Below the pieces are notes generated by a model. The model made no database searches, had not been told where the DNA came from, and worked only from the letters and a program-made list of their open reading frames with translations. Source: an uncultured Verrucomicrobiota bacterium (lineage in GTDB: Bacteria; Verrucomicrobiota; Verrucomicrobiia; Verrucomicrobiales; Akkermansiaceae). Taken from it: 64,000 nt of DNA. Shown piece after piece: positions 20,671 to 30,001 of this stretch. Positions within the stretch are counted from its first letter, which is position 1; every line of letters starts with the position of its first letter. The DNA lies in NCBI GenBank assembly GCA_937867415.1, contig CALMKO010000056.1:1-64000 (forward strand), given 5' to 3'. The translations under genes and the position numbers were made by a program.

Positions 20671-22998
20671 ATGAAATCCCCACGCCGAAATCTTTTCACT
20701 GCCGTCATGGTCTTGGCCCTCAGCCCCGCGCTGGGTCAGGCAGGCATTATCAGCTACAGTTGGAATCTCTACGGTACGGTTCCCACGAACTCGACTTCGT
20801 TCGCGGGCGTGGTGTCCGCCGCAAACTGGAACGATTCCTACACCATCAGCACCAGTGCAAATCCTTTGAGTGGCAGCCCTTGGTCCAACCTCATCGACGA
20901 CAGCGGTGCGGCGACGACCATGGACATCTCCTTCAACAGTACCGGCCAGTGGCAACTCAATCCGCTGAATGTCGCACCATCCCAGGACCTGGACGGAACC
21001 TACAACAAGCGCATGCTCAAAGGTTACGTGGACATGTCGGGAGGCCAGCCAGTCACGGTGACCCTCGCCGATATTCCCTACGCCAAATACGACATCTACA
21101 TTTACATGAACTCCGGCGCGGCAAACCGCGAAGGCTACGTGACCGATGGAGCGAGCAGGTTCTATTTCCGAACCTACGGCAGCGACGCAATCAGCGGCGA
21201 TAACGCGGTCTTTGCTCGCGCGACGGAGACCACCGACCTGGCCCCCAATTCGGCCGCCAACTATGCGAAGTTCTTCAACCTCAGCGGTTCCAGCCAGACC
21301 CTGACGGTTTTTGCCGCAGGCAACGGTGGCATCGCCGGCATCCAGGTGGTGGAAGTGACTTCTCCGGAAAACAACGGCATCTGGACGGGCGGCGCCGGCA
21401 ACTGGAGTGACACCGCCAACTGGTCGGGCAACACGATCGCACAGGGAGCTGACCGCACGGCTACCTTCAATGGAACCAACCCCGCAACCGCGACGATCGA
21501 CGGCGATTTCCCGATTGGTTCACTGCTCTTCTCTGGCGCGGATCACACCATCGCCGCCGGCGCGGGCACTCTGTATTTGCAGGGCGCGCAACCCTCGATC
21601 TCGGTGGGAACCGGACGGACTGCGACCATCGCATCCAGTCTGCTGGGCAGCGATGGCCTGGAAAAAACCAGCACCGGCACCCTCATCCTCTCCGGAAGCA
21701 ACGGCGTGACAGGTCCCACCAGCTTGCTCGGCGGCTCGCTGATCTATCAAAGCGGCTACGCCTCCGCATCCCACTTCATCGACATCGGTTCGACGCTCGA
21801 AATGCAAGTGGCATCCGGTGAACAGAACAGCGCCACCACCACCTTCACCGGCGGCGGCACGCTGCGTAAAACCGGTTCAGGAAGGCTCATCTGGCGGAGA
21901 GGTGTCGCCAACTTCGCTCTGGATCCCGACGCGCTCATCGATGTGCGGGAAGGAACCATGGTCGCCGGCTCCGATGCCAACGAAGTGTGGTCGGGAAATT
22001 CCTCGGATCTCAACGTCGAGGATGGAGCTACCTTCACAACCGTCGAAGCCAATGTCCGTGTCAACAAAATCACCGGATCCGGCACCATCGGCACCGGTTT
22101 GAACGGCGCGGGCTACCAAAAACTGACCATTGGCGTGGCAGGAGGAAGCAGCACATTTGACGGTGCCATCACCAACACCGAAGAGAATCCGGCATTCGTC
22201 GGCAACCTCGTGAAGGAAGGCACCGGCACGATCACCCTCGCCGGAATCAATACCTACAGCGGCAACACCACGGTCTCAGACGGAGCCTTGGAAATCGCCG
22301 CCACGGGCAGCCTCCGCTTCCGCCCGACCACCAATGGCACGACCAACGCCGTCTCCGGTTCCGGCAGCGGCACGCTGTCCTTCCTCGGCACCGTGAGCCT
22401 CAATCTCACCAATGCAAACACGACCATCGGCAACAGTTGGACCCTCTTCAACCTCGGCAGTTTCAGCGCTCCGCCGGTTCTGACGCCCACCGCCGTCACC
22501 AGCACCACTCTCGGGTCGTTCACCGAGGTCACCACGGGCGTCTGGGAACTCCCCGTCACCGGCGCGAAATGGGTCTTCACCGAAGCCGATGGCAAGCTGG
22601 CCTACCTGTCCGCAGCCAGCGATTACGACACTTGGAAATCCGCCAACAGCGTGACTGGCACAGAGGATCAAGACGATGACAATGACGGCCTCTCGAACTT
22701 CGATGAATACGCCTTCGGTCTCGATCCCACCGGCGGATCGGAAGTCAACCCGATCGTTTCCCAGCTCAACAAGGCCACCGGCCAGTTGAGCTATACCCGC
22801 CGGCTCCAGTCCAAAACCGGGCTTACCTACACGGTGCGCAGTTCCACCACTCTCGCCACCAACGAGTGGGCGGATCTCGTCAAAGACACGGACTACACCG
22901 AGTCGGTTTCCCCATCGGGCGACATTGAAACCGTCACCATCACGCTCACCCCGGCACCCACCACCGCCAAACTCTTCATCCAAGTCCGCGCCAACTGA
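20671..22998 (+). CDS. Secreted protein: N-terminal 200-aa module shared with GH97, autotransporter-associated beta-strand repeats, C-terminal EYAFGL module
   Basis: Start re-assigned to MKSPRRNLFTAVMVLALSPALGQAG (signal peptide); DDDNDGLSNFDEYAFGLDP...KLFIQVRAN at C-term. Confidence 0.8.
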   Translation: MKSPRRNLFTAVMVLALSPALGQAGIISYSWNLYGTVPTNSTSFAGVVSAANWNDSYTISTSANPLSGSPWSNLIDDSGAATTMDISFNSTGQWQLNPLNVAPSQDLDGTYNKRMLKGYVDMSGGQPVTVTLADIPYAKYDIYIYMNSGAANREGYVTDGASRFYFRTYGSDAISGDNAVFARATETTDLAPNSAANYAKFFNLSGSSQTLTVFAAGNGGIAGIQVVEVTSPENNGIWTGGAGNWSDTANWSGNTIAQGADRTATFNGTNPATATIDGDFPIGSLLFSGADHTIAAGAGTLYLQGAQPSISVGTGRTATIASSLLGSDGLEKTSTGTLILSGSNGVTGPTSLLGGSLIYQSGYASASHFIDIGSTLEMQVASGEQNSATTTFTGGGTLRKTGSGRLIWRRGVANFALDPDALIDVREGTMVAGSDANEVWSGNSSDLNVEDGATFTTVEANVRVNKITGSGTIGTGLNGAGYQKLTIGVAGGSSTFDGAITNTEENPAFVGNLVKEGTGTITLAGINTYSGNTTVSDGALEIAATGSLRFRPTTNGTTNAVSGSGSGTLSFLGTVSLNLTNANTTIGNSWTLFNLGSFSAPPVLTPTAVTSTTLGSFTEVTTGVWELPVTGAKWVFTEADGKLAYLSAASDYDTWKSANSVTGTEDQDDDNDGLSNFDEYAFGLDPTGGSEVNPIVSQLNKATGQLSYTRRLQSKTGLTYTVRSSTTLATNEWADLVKDTDYTESVSPSGDIETVTITLTPAPTTAKLFIQVRAN

Positions 22999-23036
22999 TC
23001 CATCTACCGATCCGAAAACCAAAGCAGATATCAAAT

Positions 23037-23768
23037 ATGAAACTGAAAACATCCATCCTCCTCGCCACCAGCTTGGCACTCGCAGCAGGAGCGCAAGCCG
23101 CCACCATCGCCTGGACGACAAGCGGACTTACCGGCCCCAGTGACGTGCGTCCCACGACGGTGAATGAAACCTCGCTGATCGCCCACGTGCCGGTCGCAGC
23201 ATCGGCGGTGACAGTCAATGGCGTCGCTTTCAGCACCGCGACCACGGGAGGGGGTGTCACGATGGCTGTAAACTGGCCCGCGATCGTTAGCGGGACCGAT
23301 GCTAACAGCCAGCTCGGCACCAACGTTGCCACGATTGGCGGTTCCGCGGAATACAAGGACCTCCTCGAAGGAACCCGCTGGACCTTTACAGGGTCTCCCA
23401 TAACACCGCCGACCATCACCATCAGTTTCTCTGGCCTGACCATGAACCAGAAGTATGAACTTCGCGTCTGGGCGGCAGACTACCGCAGTTTTGGCATCAA
23501 TCGCTACGTGTCCGTTAACGGTGGCACCACCAACGTGGACTACAACGCCACGGATACCGCAAACACCACCACTGGAGGCGGATTTTTTACGGGTGTTTTC
23601 ACCGCCGACGCCACGACCCAGTCATTTACACTCACCGGCTATAAGACAGGCCAACAGAACGATGCTGCGGCCCAATACAACGCCCTGCAGCTCTCCGCCA
23701 TCCCCGAGCCCGGTTCCGCGCTCCTCGGTGGCCTCGGCATCCTCGCCCTGCTGCGTCGCAGGAGATGA
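23037..23768 (+). CDS. PEP-CTERM sorting-domain protein
   Basis: Signal peptide and C-term IPEPGSALLGGLGILALLRRRR. Confidence 0.9.
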   Translation: MKLKTSILLATSLALAAGAQAATIAWTTSGLTGPSDVRPTTVNETSLIAHVPVAASAVTVNGVAFSTATTGGGVTMAVNWPAIVSGTDANSQLGTNVATIGGSAEYKDLLEGTRWTFTGSPITPPTITISFSGLTMNQKYELRVWAADYRSFGINRYVSVNGGTTNVDYNATDTANTTTGGGFFTGVFTADATTQSFTLTGYKTGQQNDAAAQYNALQLSAIPEPGSALLGGLGILALLRRRR

Positions 23769-23776
23769 TTCCGGTG

Positions 23777-23815
23777 ATCAGTTATCATTTATCAGTTATC
23801 ATTTATCAGTTATCA
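23777..23815 (+). repeat. 14-bp tandem repeat ATCAGTTATCATTT (2.8 copies)
   Basis: Read directly; inverted copy CTGATAAC nearby at about 23860. Confidence 0.85.
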
Positions 23816-23900
23816 GGAGCGAAAGATCAGTTTGAAACGAGCCTTTCTTTCTCTCTTCACTGATAACCGATAACAAGCATCCGACAACCCAAAGCAAAGC

Positions 23901-23959
23901 TTTGCCTCTGGAGGGGCAGATACCGGGGCGGTGCACGATCGAGTTTCCGCGTGCCGCCC
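23901..23959 (+). repeat. Structured dispersed element, copy A
   Basis: TTTGCCTCTGGAGGGGCAGATACCGGGGCGG...GTTTCCGCGTGCCGCCC; aligns to 43844..43905. Confidence 0.6.
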
Positions 23960-23979
23960 GCATTTCAACATTCGACATC

Positions 23980-26931
23980 ATGACATCCACCTGTTTCCGA
24001 GCGCTGCCTGCCCTCGCCGCCGCCCTATTGAATATTTCTAACACCTTGGCGGTGGACATCCCCGCCCTGACTTCACCCGATGGCCGGATCGCCGTATCGG
24101 TGGATGACAGCGGCGGCTTGTCCTATTCCGTGCAACTCGACGGCGCACCGCTATTGGTAAAGTCGAATCTCGGCCTAACTCTGTCGGGTGGCACCCAGCT
24201 TGGCATGCAGCCGGAAACCATCACCGCCGCGGTGCAATCGCATGACTCGACCTGGCAGGATCCTTTTGGAAAATCCTCCACGGTGCGCGATCAATACCGC
24301 GAACTCCGCGTCCGGCTCAGCGAGCCACGCCCGGCACCTGCCGCAGCGGTGGTGTTCGAGCTTCATGTCCGCGCCTACAACGACGGCGTGGCCCTGCGTT
24401 ACGCGTTTCCCGAGGCCGCGAGCCCGGGGCCATTCACCGTGACGGGCAACCTCACCGAATTTCTCTTCACCGGCGACCACCGCGCATGGATCGGCGGCGG
24501 CGCGGATGCGGAGTGCCTCTATCCGGAAATCCGCCTCAGCCAGATGCCCGGCGACCGTCGCATCCTGCCGCTGGTCGTCGAGGCCCCGAACGCGGTCGTC
24601 GCCGTGGCCGAGGCCGATGCGCGCGATTGGGCCGGCTCGATGCTGGTCTCGACCGGCAAACCCGGTGCCTTTGGAGCCAAGGCCTCGCTCGTCTCCCAAG
24701 TCCAGTCGCAGTCCCCGCGCCAGTCGCCATGGCACGCGTTGATCATCGGCCGCAACGCCGGTGATCTCACCGTTTCCACCATGCTGCGCAATCTGGCCAC
24801 GCCATCCCAGATTGCAGACACTTCGTGGATCAAACCCGGCATCTCCGCTTGGGACGTCTGGTGGACCGGTCGCAATCCCTACTGGCCCCAGCACAACGGT
24901 CTTTATGCCCGCGGCAACACGCAGTCGCACAAGGATTTCATCGACTTCGCCGCCGAGATGGGCTGGCCCTACATGCTCGTCGATTGGTTCTGGTATGATC
25001 AGGAAAGCAGCGATCCGCAAACCGCCATCAAGCCCTTGTCGCACATCGACATGCCCGCCCTCATGGCCCACGCCGCATCCAAAGGCGTGAAACTCATCCT
25101 CTGGGTGAATTCGAAAAACATCCCGTCGATCGGCGCGGAAACCTTGTTCACCACCTACAAACAATGGGGCGCCGCCGGGGTGAAAATCGACTTCTTCCAA
25201 AACAACGGCTCCCAAGGAACGGAGAAGTGGATGGAGGAACTCGCCGCCGCCGCCGCCAGCCACCAGCTGGTGGTGGATTTCCACGGGGTTTACACACCCA
25301 CCGGCCTTTCACGCACTTGGCCGAACGTGCTCACCCAGGAAGGCGTGCTGGCAGTCGAATACGTCAAGCTCGGGAACAGCTTCACCCCGGAACACATGAT
25401 GCGGCTGCCCTTCACCCGCGGGTTGTTAGGCCCGGCCGACGTCACCCCGGGGGCTTTCCTCAACGTCCGTCCCGACCAATTCGCCCCCAATTCGGTGCCC
25501 TCCAAGGTCATCGGCACCCGCGCCCGGCATCTGGCTTTCGCCATGTTGATCGATTCGCCCTACCTCTGCATGGCCGATGCGCCGGAAAACTATCGCGAAG
25601 AGCCCGGCCTCAACTTCTTCCGCAAACTCCCGACCACCTGGGATGAAACGCGCGTGCTGTCATCCGGCCTGATGAACCACCTCGTGCAGGCCCGCCGCAA
25701 AGGCAATGGTTGGTGGATCGCCGGCATGAATCTGGACCAGCCCTTGGAACTCACCCTCAACCTCGATTTCCTCGGCGATGGAAACCACACCCTCACCACT
25801 TACAGCGACACGCCGCAGTCCATCCAGCAACCCACCTCGCTCGCCGAACAAACCCGCGTGGTGAAACGTGGCGACACAGTCACCGTCCGCATGGAAAACA
25901 CCGGAGGCTTCGCCGCCACGATCCTGCCGGTGGTTCCTCCGGCCAAAGCCCGCGTCATCAGCTATAACTGGGATTTTTATGGATCCATTCCCAGCGACGC
26001 CGTTTCCACGGCCGGAGTGGTCCCCGCCGCGCATTGGAACAACTCCTACCCCGCCCGGAACTGGCCGTCGCTCGTTGCCGACCCGACCACCAGCGTGAAG
26101 GATCACTCCGGTGCCGCCACCACGCTCGACTTCCATTTCAGCCACAGCGCCCAATGGCATCTCGACCCGCAGGCCACTTCGCCTAGCCGCGATGCCGATG
26201 GCTCCTACAACAAACGCCTGCTCAAGGGCTATGTGGACATGTCGGGAGGCAATCCCCAAACCCTCACCCTTTCGGAAATCCCTTACGCCCAATATGACAT
26301 CTATGTATATCTCAGCTCGGGAACAGCCAACCGGGAGGGCTATGCAACGGATGGAACGAGCAGCTTCTATTTCCGCACCGGCGGCAGCGGAGTCATCAGC
26401 GGCGATAACGCCGTGCTCATCCAGGCCACCGAAGCCAGCGACCTGCCCGTCAACGCCACCGCCACCTATGCCCGGTTCACAAACCTGACCGGATCCAGCA
26501 AAAACATCACCGTCTATGCGGCAGGCAATGCGGGTATTGCCGGTTTCCAAATTGTCGAGATCCTTGACTACGACCTCTGGAAAAGCGCCAGCGGTGTGAC
26601 GGGATCCATGTCGGATGACGACGATGGCGACGGCCGACCGAACTTCGAAGAATACGCATTCGGTCTCAATCCCACCAACGGCTCCTCAGTCAACCCGATC
26701 GCCGTCGAACTCAACAAGGCGACCGGCACTTTCCGCTACACCCGCCGGCTCCAGAGCAAAACGGGACTCAGTTACAGCATTTGGACCTCCCCCAATCTGG
26801 AAACCTGGACAGAGGACACGGGCAAGCAGGAAAGCATTCCAATCCCCAACGACAATGTCGAAACCGTGCCTGTCACGTTGTCATCGCTACCCACCGCGAC
26901 TGCATTCTTTGTCCGGGTGAAAACTCCCTGA
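23980..26931 (+). CDS. GH97-like glycoside hydrolase with two appended C-terminal modules
   Basis: [55 protein letters not shown]-term modules match the 20671 protein. Start re-assigned to [17 protein letters not shown]. Confidence 0.88.
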   Translation: MTSTCFRALPALAAALLNISNTLAVDIPALTSPDGRIAVSVDDSGGLSYSVQLDGAPLLVKSNLGLTLSGGTQLGMQPETITAAVQSHDSTWQDPFGKSSTVRDQYRELRVRLSEPRPAPAAAVVFELHVRAYNDGVALRYAFPEAASPGPFTVTGNLTEFLFTGDHRAWIGGGADAECLYPEIRLSQMPGDRRILPLVVEAPNAVVAVAEADARDWAGSMLVSTGKPGAFGAKASLVSQVQSQSPRQSPWHALIIGRNAGDLTVSTMLRNLATPSQIADTSWIKPGISAWDVWWTGRNPYWPQHNGLYARGNTQSHKDFIDFAAEMGWPYMLVDWFWYDQESSDPQTAIKPLSHIDMPALMAHAASKGVKLILWVNSKNIPSIGAETLFTTYKQWGAAGVKIDFFQNNGSQGTEKWMEELAAAAASHQLVVDFHGVYTPTGLSRTWPNVLTQEGVLAVEYVKLGNSFTPEHMMRLPFTRGLLGPADVTPGAFLNVRPDQFAPNSVPSKVIGTRARHLAFAMLIDSPYLCMADAPENYREEPGLNFFRKLPTTWDETRVLSSGLMNHLVQARRKGNGWWIAGMNLDQPLELTLNLDFLGDGNHTLTTYSDTPQSIQQPTSLAEQTRVVKRGDTVTVRMENTGGFAATILPVVPPAKARVISYNWDFYGSIPSDAVSTAGVVPAAHWNNSYPARNWPSLVADPTTSVKDHSGAATTLDFHFSHSAQWHLDPQATSPSRDADGSYNKRLLKGYVDMSGGNPQTLTLSEIPYAQYDIYVYLSSGTANREGYATDGTSSFYFRTGGSGVISGDNAVLIQATEASDLPVNATATYARFTNLTGSSKNITVYAAGNAGIAGFQIVEILDYDLWKSASGVTGSMSDDDDGDGRPNFEEYAFGLNPTNGSSVNPIAVELNKATGTFRYTRRLQSKTGLSYSIWTSPNLETWTEDTGKQESIPIPNDNVETVPVTLSSLPTATAFFVRVKTP

Positions 26932-27024
26932 TTCCGCATTCATCATCTTCATGATTTGCGGAAAGGACTGTTCCGTTTGCCCTCTCCGGCCCGCAGACTC
27001 TGGCCCGTCACCTGATCGATTGCC

Positions 27025-27044
27025 TGTCGCATGCTTATGCGACA
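27025..27044. promoter_or_regulatory. Palindrome TGTCGCAT-GCTT-ATGCGACA (site 2 of 4)
   Basis: Perfect 8-bp arms; 47 nt upstream of the GH95 ATG. Confidence 0.75.
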
Positions 27045-27091
27045 AAGTCCCGGCAATAGGAACCTGCTTTGCTACGTATCTGTCAAAGAAC

Positions 27092-29944
27092 ATGCGCTCC
27101 ACATCCATCTCCCTGATTTGCTGCCTTGTGCCGTCCATGATGGCAATGGCCGCCCCTGATGCCTCCATGACCTACTGGTTCAAGCAACCGGCCAAAAGCT
27201 TTCTGGAATCCTGCCCCATCGGCAACGGCCGCCTTGGCGCGATGGATTTCGGCGGCACCGAGGAATGCCGGATCGTGCTCAACGAGTCGTCGGTTTGGTC
27301 CGGCGGCTACTACGAGGGCAACCGCCCGGATGCCTTCCAGAACCTTGCCAAGGGCCGTGAGTTGTATTTTTCCGGTGATGTGCCGGCTGCGCAGAATTGG
27401 TTCGCCCAAAAATTCCAATACCCGGACGGCGTGCGCGGCTGGTGGAATGAAAACCAGTTCGGCTGCTATCAGATTCTATCCGATCTCTATCTCCGCTTCC
27501 CGATCAAGGGCGGCCGCACGGCGGTCACCTCACCCAGCGGCCACGCCCTGGGTGACCGGGGCGGCAGCAAGGCATCCGTGATGATGATGGGTGGCATCGG
27601 CGCCCCGGCCAATGCAGAGGAACAGGAGGATGATCACACGATCCACTGTGCCACCGATGGCAACCCGCGCACCAAATGGTGTGCACTTCGCGAAAACAAG
27701 GACGTCGTCTGGCAGGTGCAACTGCCTGCCGCCAAAGAAGTCCGTGGCTATTCGCTCACCAGCGCCGACGACGTGCCCGGCCGCGACCCGGAAAACTGGA
27801 AACTCGAAGGCTCCCATGACGGCGCATCCTGGTCGCTGGTCGATCAACAGGTGATGCCCGCTCCCTTCGAACAACGTCACATGACGAAAAAATTCACTGT
27901 GTCGAAACCTGGGAAATATTTATACTATCGCTTCACCTTCGTCACCACCCGCGACAATTCATTTCAGCTTGGCGACCTCTCGCTCGACGGCGTGGACATC
28001 ATCACCCGCCCGCCGATCCCTGCGGACTACCGCCGCGAACTCGATGTGATGACCGGGCTCGTGACCACGCGGTATAGCCAGGATGGCGTGACCTTCACCC
28101 GCAAGATGGTTGCCTCGAAAAAGGATGAAGTCATCCTGCTCCACCTCAGCGCTGACAAGCCGGGCGCATTGAACTTCACCGCCTCCCTCTCTCGCAATCG
28201 CGATCCCAAGATCCGCATGGAGAATGGCATCCAAATCCTCGAGGCCCAACTCGCCTTCGACAAACCCGGCGGTGGCGGCGTGGGCACCAAAATGGCCGCC
28301 GTGCTCAGCGCCCAGGCCAAGGGTGGCAAGGTCAGCTCCAGCCCCGAGGGTTTTCGTTTTGAAAATGTCGATTCCGTCACACTCTATGCCTCCGGCGCGA
28401 GCAATCTGTTAGGTGGTGATGCGGTGGAAAAAGCCAGCGCCCCGCTCGCCGCCGCCATGCAGCGCGGACCACAACCCATCATCGCCGATTCCACCGCCGA
28501 CCACGCATCCTATATGAATCGCGTGGACTTGAAACTCCCCGCTGGTCCGAATTCCCATCTCTCCACACCCGAGCGCGTCGCCCGCAACGAAAAACAAGCG
28601 GACCCATCACTGGCCGCGCTCTATTTCCAATTCGGCCGCCATCTGCTCGTCTCCGGATCGCGCCCGGACTCGCCATGGCCGAACAACCTGCAAGGCATCT
28701 GGGCCGAGGAATACTCCACTCCGTGGCGCGGCGATTTCCACACCAACATCAATCTCCAGATGAACTATTGGCCCGCAGAGGTGACCAACCTCGCCGATTG
28801 CCACCTGCCCATCATGGAGTTCCTCGAAGGCATGGCCCGCGAAGGCGAACGCACCGCGGATATCTATTACAACGCTCCCGGTTGGCTCGCCTTCCACATG
28901 CAGAACCCATGGTATGAAACCGCCTGCGCCAGCATCGGCGTGGCCGCTTCACCCGTCAGCGGCGCATGGCTTGTCCAACATATATGGACGCAATATCAAT
29001 TCACCGGAGATAAGGAATTCCTCCGCCGTTACTATCATCTCCTGCGGGGTGCCGCCATCGGTTGCCAGGCCATCCTGATCGAGGAACCCACTTCCAAACA
29101 ACTCGTCACCCTGCCGTCCAGCTCGCCGGAGAACGCCTACTGGCACGAAATGCCCGATGGCAAAAAAGTCCACGCCTGGCTCTGCGCCGGTTCGACTTAT
29201 GATATGCAAATCATCCGCGGCCTGTTCCTCGCCACCGAGCGCGCCGCCCAAGTGCTTGGCATTGATGCGGAACTCACCAAGGAACTCGCCGCCACCCGCG
29301 CCCGCCTCGTGCCGACCAAACTCGGTAGCGACGGACGCATCCTCGAATGGGAAAAAGAAGTCGGCGAACCGGAAATCCACCACCGCCACGTCTCCCACCT
29401 CTGGGGCCTCTATCCAGGCGATGAAATCAGCGTCAACACACCGGAGCTTTTCGCCGGTGCCCGCAAGTCTCTCGAAACCCGCGGCGATGCCTCGACCGGT
29501 TGGTCGATGGGTTGGAAAGCCTGCTTCTGGGCGCGGCTGTTAGATGGCGACCGCGCCGACCGCTTGATCTCGATGCTCATCGGCCGCGGTGCCGGCAACC
29601 TCTTCTGCCTGCACCCGCCGTTCCAGATCGACGGCAATTTCGGAGGCACCGCCGCCATCGCGGAAATGCTCGTGCAAAGCCACGAGACAATGGATGAAGG
29701 CAGAACTACGAAGTCTGAATTTAACATTCAACATTCATCATTCATCATTTCTTTACTCCCCGCCCTGCCCAAGGCTTGGAAAGACGGCAGCGTCAAAGGC
29801 CTGCGCGCCCGCGGCAATGTCTTCGTCGATCTCGAATGGAAGGACGGCCAAGTCACCAAATACCGCCTCTCCTCGCCCACTCCCCGCCCGGTGAAAGTCA
29901 AAATCAACGGCAAGCTGGAATCGGTAAACGTAGAGCAAAAGTGA
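27092..29944 (+). CDS. GH95-like alpha-L-fucosidase/galactosidase with inserted discoidin-like domain
   Basis: [75 protein letters not shown]. Confidence 0.92.
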   Translation: MRSTSISLICCLVPSMMAMAAPDASMTYWFKQPAKSFLESCPIGNGRLGAMDFGGTEECRIVLNESSVWSGGYYEGNRPDAFQNLAKGRELYFSGDVPAAQNWFAQKFQYPDGVRGWWNENQFGCYQILSDLYLRFPIKGGRTAVTSPSGHALGDRGGSKASVMMMGGIGAPANAEEQEDDHTIHCATDGNPRTKWCALRENKDVVWQVQLPAAKEVRGYSLTSADDVPGRDPENWKLEGSHDGASWSLVDQQVMPAPFEQRHMTKKFTVSKPGKYLYYRFTFVTTRDNSFQLGDLSLDGVDIITRPPIPADYRRELDVMTGLVTTRYSQDGVTFTRKMVASKKDEVILLHLSADKPGALNFTASLSRNRDPKIRMENGIQILEAQLAFDKPGGGGVGTKMAAVLSAQAKGGKVSSSPEGFRFENVDSVTLYASGASNLLGGDAVEKASAPLAAAMQRGPQPIIADSTADHASYMNRVDLKLPAGPNSHLSTPERVARNEKQADPSLAALYFQFGRHLLVSGSRPDSPWPNNLQGIWAEEYSTPWRGDFHTNINLQMNYWPAEVTNLADCHLPIMEFLEGMAREGERTADIYYNAPGWLAFHMQNPWYETACASIGVAASPVSGAWLVQHIWTQYQFTGDKEFLRRYYHLLRGAAIGCQAILIEEPTSKQLVTLPSSSPENAYWHEMPDGKKVHAWLCAGSTYDMQIIRGLFLATERAAQVLGIDAELTKELAATRARLVPTKLGSDGRILEWEKEVGEPEIHHRHVSHLWGLYPGDEISVNTPELFAGARKSLETRGDASTGWSMGWKACFWARLLDGDRADRLISMLIGRGAGNLFCLHPPFQIDGNFGGTAAIAEMLVQSHETMDEGRTTKSEFNIQHSSFIISLLPALPKAWKDGSVKGLRARGNVFVDLEWKDGQVTKYRLSSPTPRPVKVKINGKLESVNVEQK

Positions 29945-30001
29945 GGCAGCCTTGGATCAACGAGCGTGTTTCCGCAGCTGCCGGAAACGCGGAGTTGTGC
30001 A

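Noticed and set aside
23777-23815. Tandem ATCAGTTATCATTT as a CRISPR-like array
   Set aside because: Repeats are contiguous without spacers and no cas genes are present; simple tandem repeat.
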